Assembly (NCBI RefSeq): GCF_001653565.1
Contig: NZ_LYPB01000084.1
Location: 22,019-86,018 of the forward strand
DNA length: 64,000 nt
From: Paenibacillus oryzisoli
Lineage (GTDB): Bacteria; Bacillota; Bacilli; Paenibacillales; NBRC-103111
Direction: 5' to 3'
This document shows, in pieces, positions 17,729 to 26,934 of this stretch. Each line of letters begins with the position of its first letter. Position 1 is the stretch's first letter. The notes under the pieces are model-generated. The model did not search any database. It saw only the letters and a list, made by a program, of their open reading frames with translations, and was not told where the DNA came from. The translations under genes and the position numbers were made by a program.

Positions 17729-18625
17729 TCAAATCGTTTCTCGAATCGACTGAGCGATTCTTTTACACAAATCTAAGGCACTATTGAAAAACAAGGCGTT
17801 CTCACCATTCAATACAATCATGTTCGTTTGTAGGGAGATACCTGCTACTTCTGGAAAGTGAATGGGGAATAGCTTCCCCTCTTTGACTTCCTGCTCGACA
17901 CATAGGCTAGGAAGAAACGCAATACCTACACGTCCAAGCACTAGTTTCTTCGCAGTCTCTAGCGTATCTGTCTGAAATTCAATGTTCGGCGGTTGCTTCA
18001 TACTGGCAAATAGTCGGTGGATTCGCATCCAGTCGAGGGACCCGCATTCAAAGAAAACAAGCGGATAATCACCTATATCATCAATAGAAATGGTCTCGTC
18101 CCCTATAAATGGATGGCCTTCATAGACATATAAACGAATAGGATCTTCATAAGCTTTGGCTGAAACGAGATTAGGGTGACTAATATTCCGTACAAAACCG
18201 AAATCTAACTCGCGATTCAGCACCTTTGTAATGATCTCCTCGGAAGATGCTGTAGTTAGCTTATAGTTCACATCGGGATATTTTATCTTGAGTTTCGGTA
18301 TAATGGATGGGATGATATAGTTCGAAACCGATACAGTACAACCTACGCGCAACTCGTTGGGCAGCGTGCGTTTCTGCTTTAATTGAATTTTACTCTTCTG
18401 AAAAGTTTGCAACAGCTGCCCAGCATAAGGAAGAAATTTCTTCCCATCGTCCGTCAATGAAATCTGCTTCCCAATCCGTTCGAAAAGTCGGCAATCCAGC
18501 TCACGCTCTAGGGATTGTATGCGTGCCGTGACGGATGGCTGGGATAAAAAAAGAACTTCTGCCGCTTTGTTAAAGCTGCCATAATGAATGACATACACGA
18601 AGGCTTCGATATTCTCAATGTTCAA
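17729..18625 (-). CDS. LysR-family regulator (YtlI-like position)
   Basis: The roughly 298-residue LysR protein has an N-terminal winged helix (FNKAAEVLFLSQPSVTARIQSLERELDCRLFER) and an effector-binding domain from about residue 85 (LRVGCTVSVSNYIIPSIIPKLK). The likely start is the TTG at 18625, since AAAGGGGTGCTTGCC precedes it. A GTG six codons upstream overlaps the ribosome site. It is co-oriented with and directly upstream of the organosulfur operon, matching the role of YtlI as activator in B. subtilis. O-acetylserine or a thiol metabolite is a guess for its ligand. Confidence 0.9.
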   Translation of the reverse strand: MNIENIEAFVYVIHYGSFNKAAEVLFLSQPSVTARIQSLERELDCRLFERIGKQISLTDDGKKFLPYAGQLLQTFQKSKIQLKQKRTLPNELRVGCTVSVSNYIIPSIIPKLKIKYPDVNYKLTTASSEEIITKVLNRELDFGFVRNISHPNLVSAKAYEDPIRLYVYEGHPFIGDETISIDDIGDYPLVFFECGSLDWMRIHRLFASMKQPPNIEFQTDTLETAKKLVLGRVGIAFLPSLCVEQEVKEGKLFPIHFPEVAGISLQTNMIVLNGENALFFNSALDLCKRIAQSIRETI

Positions 18626-18733
18626 GGCAAGCACCCCTTTCACCCTACATGAAATAAAACATATTATTCCGATTAGTTAACTTGGTTTTATAATAGAATA
18701 ATATTAGATCACGCTCCATCATGTGTCAAGACC

Positions 18734-18768
18734 AAAAAAGCTGTCCCCTTTTCCAGGGGAGCAGCTTA
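18734..18768 (-). terminator. terminator of the DUF4091 operon
   Basis: The arms AAGCTGCTCCCCT and AGGGGACAGCTT pair with a single bulge around a short loop, followed on the minus strand by TTTTTTGG. Confidence 0.92.
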
Positions 18769-18785
18769 TCACGTTTGTATCGTAT

Positions 18786-20456
18786 TCAACTGTAAGTTGC
18801 AATCGCCTGATTAATCCGCTCACGCACATCGAGCATCCATTCTGTACTGCGCGGATAAACGGAAAATGTGAGGGGCTCTGGCAAGCCTTCTTCAATCAAG
18901 GCAAGGGTTCGCTCCTTGCCGATATACGTCTCGAGCAACTGTAGGGCTCGCAAATCCTGCAGTGCCTCATGGAATACTTCCAACCGAATCGACTCGATTG
19001 GCCCTGTTTCTCCTGGATACACGACGAAGCTGTCTCCAGAAGGAAATGTATACAAGGCATCTGTTACTTTAAACGGATCCAATTGTTTCATGGAATACTG
19101 GGAGTAATAGAAATTGTAACCCCAATGTAGAAATCCTTGGATATCAAACTTGTACAACTGCAAGCCAATGATCCTATTCCGTGCAGACGGCATGTTAAAG
19201 AAACGGTTGGATACTTCTTTGTACTGTACGCAGCAGTAATACGTCCACAAATCCGGGACACCTGCTTCAAGGAAAGGCTCAATATGGTCGTTCGATGGAA
19301 TCGGCTTTTGAACAATCCCCTGCTCATAGAAACTGATATTCGTCAATGCATCGATAATCGGATAATCGGGAGGAAGCAGCTTCCGCACGAGATCACTCGC
19401 ATTTTTATAAGATTCCAAGTGATCTTTGGTAGGCTCATCAGACACATGGAAATAACTGCATGATGCGATACCTAGACGTCGGATAACTTTATCTAGTTCT
19501 GGTAAGAACTGCTCTAGGAAATGAGCGTACGCTTCCCCTGCCGCATCTGTATCCCAACCGAAAATTCGCTGTTCGCTCCCATTCATCGTAGCTACAATTT
19601 TCGGGGTATGTTTAGCACCCCATTGGGTGAACAAATGGGCGAATTCGAAGTACTCAACACCTTTGCTCTGACAAAGCGCTACCCATCGCTCTAACTTTGA
19701 AAATTCAAAAGCATACGTGGTACTGGCATCGATCTTACCTTCAACAACACTGACATCAATTAACTGCACGGTAGGACGCTCGCCACCAATTGCTGTATCC
19801 AGCGGCGGGGTAAAGATCGGAGTCAGAATCATGTTGATACCATGCTTAACTGCTGTTTCTAAGAACTGTCCAATGCGTGACCAATGCGCCTCACTAAACA
19901 CATCGATGTTATATTGCGTTGCTATGCAATCCGTATGAAACCACTCCGTATGGATTAGTTTCTGCTTAGGAAGTGTGGCTGCGAGTACGGTGAGTTCCAA
20001 CACTTCTTCACTTAGTTTCTCTCCTTGCGGTGAAAGGAAACTTACATGCACGTTATACGTGCCCGCAACAACAGATGCATCCAGTTCAACATGAATCCAG
20101 ACGGATCGCCATTGGCCAGGAAGTGCTATTATCGTCGATTCTTCAAGCGGATACAAAGGATCTGGGTACAACCCCGGCGCCGTCCGCAGCACATGCTCAT
20201 CATGGTCCGCATAGCAAGGCATTTCTGCAGGAACAAGTCCTACAGCGCGAAGGGTAAAAGGAAGCCCAAGTGTCGAATGGATCTCTACCTCAATGTCTTT
20301 CATTTGTTGATTGGAGGTATACGCAATTTGGTAGGCAAAGTGCTCTCCTCGCAAGGCGGTTGCTTGCTTGTACGACGCTTCTTGAGGCGCCTCATCCGCA
20401 AAAACTTTGGATAACGAACTCAAAGAAATGGTTTGAAACGTCATCTTTTTGTCCAT
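18786..20456 (-). CDS. DUF4091-type glycoside-hydrolase-like protein
   Basis: This 556-residue protein has an N-terminal beta-sandwich (to about residue 170) and a TIM-barrel-like core (HTEWFHTDCIATQYNIDVFSEAHW, YFEFAHLFTQWGA, YFHVSDEPTKDHLESY). It ends in the DUF4091 region containing IIGLQLYKFDIQGFLHWGYNFYY and the Arg-containing SIRLEVFHEALQDLRAL. HVSDEP may hold a catalytic acid. There is no signal peptide, so it acts inside the cell, probably on an imported oligosaccharide. It begins 28 bp after the Gfo/Idh gene (AAGGAGGGAGAATTCAC), forming a two-gene operon. The reaction is unknown. Confidence 0.85.
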   Translation of the reverse strand: MDKKMTFQTISLSSLSKVFADEAPQEASYKQATALRGEHFAYQIAYTSNQQMKDIEVEIHSTLGLPFTLRAVGLVPAEMPCYADHDEHVLRTAPGLYPDPLYPLEESTIIALPGQWRSVWIHVELDASVVAGTYNVHVSFLSPQGEKLSEEVLELTVLAATLPKQKLIHTEWFHTDCIATQYNIDVFSEAHWSRIGQFLETAVKHGINMILTPIFTPPLDTAIGGERPTVQLIDVSVVEGKIDASTTYAFEFSKLERWVALCQSKGVEYFEFAHLFTQWGAKHTPKIVATMNGSEQRIFGWDTDAAGEAYAHFLEQFLPELDKVIRRLGIASCSYFHVSDEPTKDHLESYKNASDLVRKLLPPDYPIIDALTNISFYEQGIVQKPIPSNDHIEPFLEAGVPDLWTYYCCVQYKEVSNRFFNMPSARNRIIGLQLYKFDIQGFLHWGYNFYYSQYSMKQLDPFKVTDALYTFPSGDSFVVYPGETGPIESIRLEVFHEALQDLRALQLLETYIGKERTLALIEEGLPEPLTFSVYPRSTEWMLDVRERINQAIATYS

Positions 20457-20484
20457 GTGAATTCTCCCTCCTTCAATCTTTTTA

Positions 20485-21618
20485 TTAATCCCATTTCAAT
20501 GCTTGGAATGTTCCGGTTCGTGCAGATTCTTGCGCTTTGATACACATCATAGCACTCATCAAACCATCATCTAGTGTGGAGATTGAACTGGCAGTCCCCT
20601 TCATAATTTCTGTGAAATTACGTGCCAACTTCTCATCGCCGCCAAAATGATTGCTTCCTGCTCCGATTTCGTAAGTCTCAACATGCGCTGTATGATGCAT
20701 ATGGACTTTGACAATGCCTGTGTAGAAATCGAAATCCACCGTACCTTTGTAACCCATAAACCGCGCTCCACGTGCAGCAGCTCCCCTGCGAATAAAGAAA
20801 TTCTGCGAGTAGGACATATGCATACCGCTTTCATATTGAAACAGCGCGCTTCCGGAATCCTCATTCCCCGTATCTTCTGCGTAGCAGCAATACTGCCATG
20901 TTGGATCTAGTGGTTCCGAAGCATTCACAGTACTCTCTGGGCAAGTACGATTATCTTCACAATCGACACATTTGAGCCCCGCAGATTTATTCCCTTTGAA
21001 AATTTGCTTGGATGTCATCGCACAGACAGTAATCGGTCTTTGACCAAGGATAGCTTGGATGTAGTCAAGATCGTGCGTTGCTTTTTGAAGAAATAGTCCG
21101 CCTGTTTCCTCCTCATTTCGATACCAACTTTGGAAATAAACACGGCCATACGGTACATTATTTATCGCCTGAACATGCTCAACCGTGCCGATTTTACCCG
21201 ATTGAATGATGTCCTTAACCAACTCCACAATAGAGGTTACCCGCAATGGGAAGGATACGACGACTGGCGACTTGGATGCTTCATAACCTTGCTTCAACCG
21301 AAGCAGATCATCGTAGTTCGTAGATACCGGCTTTTCGATATACAGAGGTAAATCATGTTGCAACACTTTCAATCCCATCGTTGTATGCAGATTACAGCGC
21401 GTGCCAATCATGGCCCCGTCTAGCTGCTCTGTCTCCAGCATTTGTTCCGGTGTATCATAGTACTTAATATGATCCCACCCTCGCTCAAGTAACTTGGCTT
21501 TAATCTGATCTTTGCGTACATCAACAATCGCTTCAATCCGGCAGTCCGCATCTGCCTTCAAAACTTCATTAATCACATGACTAATTCTAAGTCCATATCC
21601 AATTACACCTATCTTCAT
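20485..21618 (-). CDS. Gfo/Idh/MocA-family oxidoreductase with Cys-rich insert
   Basis: This is a 377-residue NAD(P)-dependent sugar dehydrogenase-type protein. The Rossmann start reads IGVIGYGLRISHV and the catalytic-Lys motif is YIEKPVSTNYDD. An unusual central insertion carries CVDCEDNRTC and a later WQYCCYAED, a spacing that could bind zinc. It is the first gene of the operon with DUF4091 and is divergent from an AraC regulator. Its probable task is oxidation or epimerisation of a sugar released by the partner enzyme. The ATG follows GAGGGGGAGCTAGC. Confidence 0.9.
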   Translation of the reverse strand: MKIGVIGYGLRISHVINEVLKADADCRIEAIVDVRKDQIKAKLLERGWDHIKYYDTPEQMLETEQLDGAMIGTRCNLHTTMGLKVLQHDLPLYIEKPVSTNYDDLLRLKQGYEASKSPVVVSFPLRVTSIVELVKDIIQSGKIGTVEHVQAINNVPYGRVYFQSWYRNEEETGGLFLQKATHDLDYIQAILGQRPITVCAMTSKQIFKGNKSAGLKCVDCEDNRTCPESTVNASEPLDPTWQYCCYAEDTGNEDSGSALFQYESGMHMSYSQNFFIRRGAAARGARFMGYKGTVDFDFYTGIVKVHMHHTAHVETYEIGAGSNHFGGDEKLARNFTEIMKGTASSISTLDDGLMSAMMCIKAQESARTGTFQALKWD

Positions 21619-21764
21619 GCTAGCTCCCCCTCGAACTTTGCGATACCTTGATTATAAAAGAAGGTCGGGGGCTTTTCTTTGTCTTGAAAGCCGATTTTTT
21701 TGTATTTTCTACTGTGTTATGATAGACCTATACGTATTGCATCGAAAGATCAGGAGTGACACCC
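21619..21764. promoter_or_regulatory. divergent promoter region, Gfo/Idh operon and AraC gene
   Basis: These 146 bp lie between divergent genes. A TATGAT at 21718-21723 is a candidate -10 for the plus-strand regulator, but its -35 is poor. The AraC-type protein is the likely binder. Confidence 0.45.
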
Positions 21765-22661
21765 ATGGCGATTAGCGAAACGAACACCACAGCGTACCAT
21801 CGCACGCATTTGAAAATGAGTCTGGTCATTAATAAAGTAATTACCATGCATTACTTCGAGTTCGGCAAGGATTATTCGTTCAATGGGGAGAAACATGATT
21901 TCTGGGAATTTCTCTATGTCGATCGCGGGGAAGTGGAAGTTCATGCGGATGATCAGCGTTATTTACTGAAGCAAGGATCCATTATTTTTCATAGACCCAA
22001 TGAATTTCATAGCTTCTACGCGACCAAAGGGAAAGCTCCTAATTTGATCGTCATGACGTTCGACTGTCATTCGAAAGCTATGCAATTTTTCGAGCAGAAA
22101 GTGCTGCATTTAGAAGATGAGGAACGGAATCTCCTAGCCCAAATCGTTCGAGAAGGACAACAAGCGTTCGAATTCCCCTTCGGACATCCCCTTGTGCGCA
22201 GGCAAGATGCACCTGTAGGTAGTGAACAAATGATTCAAAGCTACCTAGAAATTCTTTTTGTCCGTCTGCTGCGGAAATCTGCTCAATCGGAAGTTGAATC
22301 ACCTCTCTCTACGGGTGCTAAGGAGAAGTCCGTCCATGATTTGACCAACAGGGTCATGAACTACATGGAGCAGCATATTGACGCTCCACTTACTCTCAAT
22401 GAAATCAGCCAAGTATTCTGTGTTGGCAAAACGCAGCTCAAAGACCTTTTCAAAAAGCATACCACCTACACGCTCATGGAGTATTTCGCCAAACTGAAAA
22501 TCGATCATGCCAAAATTTTGATACGCGAAGAAACGTATAATTTCACGGAGATAGCCAGGAAACTGGGCTTCAGCTCCGTTCATTATTTCTCCAAGGCCTT
22601 TAAGAAAGCTACCTTAATGAGCCCATCTGAATATGCAAGAACGGTCAAATCCCGCATGTAG
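21765..22661 (+). CDS. AraC-family transcriptional regulator
   Basis: This is a 298-residue regulator. The N-terminal cupin half includes HDFWEFLYVDRGEVEVHAD and IIFHRPNEFHSF, the family's metal-less cupin motifs. The C-terminal double helix-turn-helix contains LTLNEISQVFCVGKTQLKDLF and NFTEIARKLGFSSVHYFSKA. I start it at the ATG at 21765, preceded by AGGAGTGACACCC. The GTG at 21756 lies in the ribosome site. It most likely controls the divergent Gfo/Idh-DUF4091 operon in response to a sugar. Confidence 0.92.
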   Translation: MAISETNTTAYHRTHLKMSLVINKVITMHYFEFGKDYSFNGEKHDFWEFLYVDRGEVEVHADDQRYLLKQGSIIFHRPNEFHSFYATKGKAPNLIVMTFDCHSKAMQFFEQKVLHLEDEERNLLAQIVREGQQAFEFPFGHPLVRRQDAPVGSEQMIQSYLEILFVRLLRKSAQSEVESPLSTGAKEKSVHDLTNRVMNYMEQHIDAPLTLNEISQVFCVGKTQLKDLFKKHTTYTLMEYFAKLKIDHAKILIREETYNFTEIARKLGFSSVHYFSKAFKKATLMSPSEYARTVKSRM

Positions 22662-22687
22662 GCACTTATTCTACCTCATAGCATGCA

Positions 22688-22730
22688 AAAATCCCGAGAA
22701 GCTGCAACAAGCAGTTCCTCGGGATTTGTT
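22688..22730. terminator. bidirectional terminator
   Basis: The arms AAATCCCGAGG and CCTCGGGATTT flank an inner AAGCTGC region and lie between the convergent AraC and GNAT genes. T- or A-runs are short on both sides. Confidence 0.8.
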
Positions 22731-22747
22731 GTCTTATACAACGATTT

Positions 22748-23191
22748 TCACTCTTTTTCGTCTTCTTCCTCAATCTCATACGTGCATAGGAACCGCTCTA
22801 CGCCTGGATATTTCTCTCCAAGACTGCGAATAACGAATCCAACGTTGCGATAAAATTGCACTGCTTCTTCATCCGTTTCCGCGGTAATGCGCACTGGCTG
22901 CATATCATCAATAATTTCAAGCAGCATGCCGCGTCCGAAACCTTCTCCTCTGCTCTCTGGCTCAACAGCGAGGTGGCGAAGCGTCATTTCTTGTTTCTCA
23001 TTCAACTCGAAGCCGATAATTCCGACTGGTAAACCTTCCGATTCATAGGCAAATAACCACGTGTTCTCATTATCTTCATAGAAACTGACCGCTTCTTGAA
23101 GGCTATCTGGATCTGGAAACACACTATAGCTAAGCAATTGTTGAATATCACCCTCAAGAAGACGGGATTTCACATTTAACAGCACGTACAC
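22748..23191 (-). CDS. GNAT-family N-acetyltransferase
   Basis: The 147-residue GNAT protein has the acetyl-CoA motif LAVEPESRGEGFGRGMLLEI near residues 74-93 and a C-terminal FYRNVGFVIRSLGEKYPGVERF, as in the YesJ/YkwB-like group. The start is a GTG with a weak GAAGTGA site upstream. The C-terminus is very acidic (EIEEEDEKE). It is monocistronic and convergent with the AraC gene. The substrate is unknown. Confidence 0.85.
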   Translation of the reverse strand: MYVLLNVKSRLLEGDIQQLLSYSVFPDPDSLQEAVSFYEDNENTWLFAYESEGLPVGIIGFELNEKQEMTLRHLAVEPESRGEGFGRGMLLEIIDDMQPVRITAETDEEAVQFYRNVGFVIRSLGEKYPGVERFLCTYEIEEEDEKE

Positions 23192-23271
23192 TCACTTCTT
23201 TCTATATTCGTATAACTCTAATTTTCTACTAATGGGTGCAGGCTGTCAACTTACGTCGAGTGTCGTGCTCA

Positions 23272-24597
23272 CTATCCTGCCAAACCCTCTTGCTTCGTAG
23301 TTCGAATCGCCAAAGGCACTGCAAAAGCTACAATACTTGCGATTAACCCATAAACGAACATCCCATGAATGCCCGTGTAGAAGATGTCTGCTTTGGTGAC
23401 AATAGAGCCCATCACCGTGACACTGACTGCCGTTCCAATATTACGGGCGAATAGCTGCAATGAAGTTGAAATCCCCTTCTGATGAGCCTCGACTAACTGC
23501 TGAGCACCAATTGTTGAAACCGTAAATAGGAGTCCGAACGAGAGTCCTAGCATGGTCAGTGAGCCGAATATGTAACTAAATGAGGTACCTTCACGGATAA
23601 AGAATAAGAGAACGGCTGTGATGACAAGTAAAACATTGCCCGTTAACAGCAGCGGTTTGTAACCGAAGCGTATTACCCACTTGCCGCTTGGAATGGCGAC
23701 AACCATCCAACCGAGTGATGTACCCAGAAGCGCAATTCCGCTGATGAACAGCGAGTGCCCTTGATTTTGCAGAAATAATGGAATAAAACTCGACGTCCCG
23801 AAAAGAGCCGCACAACTAAGAAATGAACCGGCTATCATTAAAGCTACTGGCTTATTGCGCATCAACGTCATCGGAACGATCGGGGCAGCATGCCCTTTTT
23901 CATAGAGGAAGAATACGATAAGTAAAACAGCTCCAACGACACCGTACAGGATGGTATGGGATTCGACCACTGTCGTTAGCAACAAGGATGAGATCCCCGC
24001 AGCAAACAAAAGTGCTCCCCAATAATCAATGACGGATTTCTTCGCTTGATACACTTCTTTGTATGGAAGCAAGGCAAGTAAGGCAATGAGACATATGGGA
24101 ACATTCACGAAGAAAATCCAGCGCCAATTCAGATAGGTTACAAAGAACGTTCCCAATGTAGGAGCTAAAATCGCAGCTAATCCCCACATACCTGTGAAAA
24201 AGGCCTGAACTTTCCCACGCTGTTCCACTGGGTAAATATCTCCTGCAATAATAGAGGGAAACGGCATCATCACCCCTGCGCCAATCCCTTGAATGGCTCT
24301 GAAAATGATGAGTTGCACCATACTATGGGCTAATCCGCAGAGGACGGAACCCCCTAGAAATAACAGAATGCCCGTGGCATAGATCCGTTTGCGCCCAAAT
24401 AAATCCGATAGTCGCCCTGCTAGAGGAGCAAGCACCGTAGAGAGCACCATATAAGAGGTAAATGCCCAGGCATATAGACTGTTTCCACCAATGTCATTCA
24501 CAATGATCGGCATCGTTGTATTGGCAATTGTTGTATCCATTGACGCGACTAACATGGCCAGTACGATACTGACCATTACGGTAGTTCGATTACGCAT
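23272..24597 (-). CDS. MFS drug transporter, DHA2/EmrB family
   Basis: The 441-residue membrane protein has about 14 hydrophobic segments, as in DHA2 proton-drug antiporters. MLVASMDTTIANTTMPIIV covers TM1, LAGRLSDLFGRKRIY is motif A, and GIGAGVMMPFPSIIAGDI and LAPTLGTFF are motif C-like segments. The start at 24597 follows GAGGGAGGACAATTC, downstream of the track's first in-frame codon. It stands alone, with no adjacent TetR or MarR regulator, so its inducer cannot be read from context. The substrate is unknown. Confidence 0.93.
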   Translation of the reverse strand: MRNRTTVMVSIVLAMLVASMDTTIANTTMPIIVNDIGGNSLYAWAFTSYMVLSTVLAPLAGRLSDLFGRKRIYATGILLFLGGSVLCGLAHSMVQLIIFRAIQGIGAGVMMPFPSIIAGDIYPVEQRGKVQAFFTGMWGLAAILAPTLGTFFVTYLNWRWIFFVNVPICLIALLALLPYKEVYQAKKSVIDYWGALLFAAGISSLLLTTVVESHTILYGVVGAVLLIVFFLYEKGHAAPIVPMTLMRNKPVALMIAGSFLSCAALFGTSSFIPLFLQNQGHSLFISGIALLGTSLGWMVVAIPSGKWVIRFGYKPLLLTGNVLLVITAVLLFFIREGTSFSYIFGSLTMLGLSFGLLFTVSTIGAQQLVEAHQKGISTSLQLFARNIGTAVSVTVMGSIVTKADIFYTGIHGMFVYGLIASIVAFAVPLAIRTTKQEGLAG

Positions 24598-24781
24598 GAA
24601 TTGTCCTCCCTCAGCTGACTTAAACACATCTAACCATTGTACCCCATTCCAGAATTGATGAATAGCAAGCGATTTACTCGGGATAGCGATACATATGGAA
24701 AATTTCTCTTTACAAATACACTTGAGAGGACTAAAATTAATCCAATGTGTTTAGTGGGTAATGAAAAGAGGACATGACAAC

Positions 24782-25546
24782 ATGACTTTGAGTATTATTC
24801 TAATGGGTTTGATTGTTGGCTTTTTGGTCGGAATGACAGGTGTTGGCGGAGCTTCCTTGCTGACTCCCATTTTAATTCTAATTGGTATTCATCCTTCCAT
24901 TGCTGTAGGAACTGATCTTCTTTATAATTCGATTACGAAGCTTTTCGGTACGGTTCAACATTGGCGGCAAAAAACAATTGATTTTAAACTTGTGAAAATG
25001 CTTGCCCTAGGCAGTATTCCAGGTGTTGTCGTTGCTGTCGTTTTCCTGAAATTATTTGATTCTTTCTTCGATAATCAAGAAGTCATCATTAAACACGCAC
25101 TTGGCTATGTGTTGATTATGGTAGCTTTCGCAACTCTATTCAAAGTCTTCTTCGGGCATCGGTTGAAAGAAAATCGATGGCAGCTTCGAACTTTGGAGGA
25201 GAAGCGCTGGTTGACGATTGGGATTGGCGCCGTCCTTGGCTTCATTGTTGGACTCACTTCCATTGGCTCCGGATCCTTATATGCCATTGCTATGCTATAC
25301 TTCTTCCGAATGATGCCTGCACAGCTGGTTGGTACAGATATCGCACATGCGTTTCTACTCTCCTCGACAGCTGGAATCCTGCACGCAAGCCTGGGGAATG
25401 TCAATTATTCACTCGTATTTAATCTTCTGATTGGTTCGATCCCGGGTGTACTTATCGGCAGTATGCTCGCAACGAAAGCACCTACAACTGTACTTCGGAC
25501 CATTATTGCCACTTTGGTATTAATTAGCGGTCTTAAATTAATTTGA
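24782..25546 (+). CDS. TauE/SafE-family membrane protein (sulfite exporter-like)
   Basis: This 254-residue protein has about eight hydrophobic segments and both TSUP repeats: GFLVGMTGVGGASLLTPILILI at the start and GFIVGLTSIGSGSLYAIAMLYF in the middle, each with the conserved glycine-rich turn followed by VGTDL/VGTDIAHA. The family moves sulfite, sulfonates or other sulfur compounds across the membrane. The ATG at 24782 follows AGAGGACATGACAAC. B. subtilis YtnM, encoded in the ytm sulfur operon, is of this family. Here the gene is a separate unit 6 kb away, so any link to that operon is speculative. Confidence 0.9.
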   Translation: MTLSIILMGLIVGFLVGMTGVGGASLLTPILILIGIHPSIAVGTDLLYNSITKLFGTVQHWRQKTIDFKLVKMLALGSIPGVVVAVVFLKLFDSFFDNQEVIIKHALGYVLIMVAFATLFKVFFGHRLKENRWQLRTLEEKRWLTIGIGAVLGFIVGLTSIGSGSLYAIAMLYFFRMMPAQLVGTDIAHAFLLSSTAGILHASLGNVNYSLVFNLLIGSIPGVLIGSMLATKAPTTVLRTIIATLVLISGLKLI

Positions 25547-25553
25547 AGTTGAT

Positions 25554-25578
25554 GCAGAGCCCTAGGCTCTGCTTTTTT
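25554..25578 (+). terminator. terminator of the TauE/SafE gene
   Basis: GCAGAGCC and GGCTCTGC flank a CTA loop and are followed by TTTTTT. The hairpin starts 8 bp after the stop codon. Confidence 0.95.
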
Positions 25579-25693
25579 GTTTGCAAGAAGTGGACTACTT
25601 TGTCAGATTCTGCGGTTGCCCGGGAAATAAACTGAATATTCCCTGTTGTGCTGTGCCCATTTTTCCATACAAATAGGCACTTACCTACACCGT

Positions 25694-25705
25694 GAGACTA
25701 GTCTC
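25694..25705. promoter_or_regulatory. palindrome upstream of panD, candidate operator
   Basis: GAGACTAGTCTC is a perfect 12-bp palindrome 51 bp upstream of the panD start. It could be a repressor site for the panD operon. No regulator is identified. Confidence 0.4.
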
Positions 25706-25756
25706 TCTCATACCCTGTGAAGAACAACATGTGATCATAAAGGAGAGCTACTGCAC

Positions 25757-26158
25757 ATGCAGCGATTAATGTGTAAAGGGAAGATACATCGTGCGACTGT
25801 AACGGAAGCCGATTTGGATTACGTAGGCAGTATTACGATTGATGGGTTACTAATGCGTAAGGCGAATATCCATCCGTATGAAATGGTTCAAGTCACTAGT
25901 CTGCGCAATGCCACCCGTTGGAAAACATATGCGATTCCCGCGCCAGAAGGCTGCGGCAAAATAGGATTAAACGGTCCGCCTGCCCACCTCTTCTCCCCAG
26001 GAGATCTCGTGATCATACTCAGCATGGGACTTATGAACGAAGAGGAAATTCTCTCACTCAAGCCTCAGGTTGTCTTTGTTGATGAACATAACCAGCTCCT
26101 TCAAGTAGAAGAACACGATCTCGTCATACAAAGGCAAGAGGAGAAAGCGTATGAGTAA
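25757..26158 (+). CDS. panD: aspartate 1-decarboxylase PanD
   Basis: This 133-residue pyruvoyl enzyme makes beta-alanine from aspartate. The self-cleavage site is Gly24-Ser25 in YVGSITID. Substrate-binding Arg54 and Tyr58 (TRWKTYAI) and the GKIGLNGPPAHLF loop are conserved, so it should mature and be active. The start ATG follows AAAGGAGAGCTACTGCAC. It is not with panB or panC but heads an operon with an ATP-grasp gene (8-bp overlap) and threonine synthase. Besides pantothenate, beta-alanine may serve another use here. Confidence 0.96.
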   Translation: MQRLMCKGKIHRATVTEADLDYVGSITIDGLLMRKANIHPYEMVQVTSLRNATRWKTYAIPAPEGCGKIGLNGPPAHLFSPGDLVIILSMGLMNEEEILSLKPQVVFVDEHNQLLQVEEHDLVIQRQEEKAYE

Positions 26159-26897
26159 TCTATCTACGAGTAAATGGACCAAACATAAAATCCTCCGTAG
26201 ATCAAAGAAGCTGCAAGCTCATCTCCCTGAAACAGAATGGTTAAGCACGGGCAGTTTCGTGCGACTTCTATCCAAATATGGTCAAGTCATCATTAAACCG
26301 ACCGGCAGCTATGGGGGCAATGGGGTTATACAGGTCCGAACTTCCGGAAACTCATCCTATGAGGTTCAAGATGGATCTAGAACTCGAACCTATACAAATT
26401 ATGAGGCCATTTCCCCATTTATTAAGAGAAAAATGAACAATACCAATATCATCCAACAACGGATCCCTCTTGCAACCAAGCATGGGCGTCCCTTTGATTT
26501 GCGAGTCATGGTGCAACGGCATACGAAATCTGACTGGCAAGTGACAGGCATGTTGGCCAAAGTAGCAGGCAAGGGCTACATTATTACCAATATTCGTAGA
26601 AGTGGCGGTCGCGTAGTCACCGTAGAGAAAGCAATTCAGGGCTCTGAGCTCCAGGGCATGCAGACCTCAGCACTTCTTGCTGAGCTGCGTTCGGTAGCCT
26701 TACTAACAGCTAATCAGCTCGGCCCTTCTTATCGCTGGGTCAAAACGATGGGGATTGACATGGCTTTCGATAAGCAAGGACATGTATGGATTATTGAAGT
26801 GAACTTCGCCCCTATGCTCGGGCTATTCTTGAAGCTGCCCAATAAATCTGCCTACCATGCAATCAAGTCATTTCATACTAGTAGGAAACAAACATGA
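26151..26897 (+). CDS. YheC/YheD-family ATP-grasp protein
   Basis: The 248-residue ATP-grasp protein resembles endospore coat-associated YheC/YheD. The N-lobe carries IIKPTGSYGGNGVIQV, a phosphate-binding glycine loop. QQRIPLATKHGRPFDLRVMVQRH gives the adenine/ribose contacts, and VWIIEVNFAPMLGLF holds the Glu-x-Asn metal ligands. ATP-grasp enzymes join a carboxylate to an amine or thiol. The start overlaps panD by 8 bp with the ribosome site AAGAGGAGAAAGCGT. It is smaller than most YheC/YheD proteins (about 350-450 residues) and lacks their N-terminal region. The substrate is unknown. Confidence 0.85.
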   Translation: MSNLSTSKWTKHKILRRSKKLQAHLPETEWLSTGSFVRLLSKYGQVIIKPTGSYGGNGVIQVRTSGNSSYEVQDGSRTRTYTNYEAISPFIKRKMNNTNIIQQRIPLATKHGRPFDLRVMVQRHTKSDWQVTGMLAKVAGKGYIITNIRRSGGRVVTVEKAIQGSELQGMQTSALLAELRSVALLTANQLGPSYRWVKTMGIDMAFDKQGHVWIIEVNFAPMLGLFLKLPNKSAYHAIKSFHTSRKQT

Positions 26898-26934
26898 GCA
26901 CTCCTATTAGTAGAGACGCTGAGGAGGTACAGAT

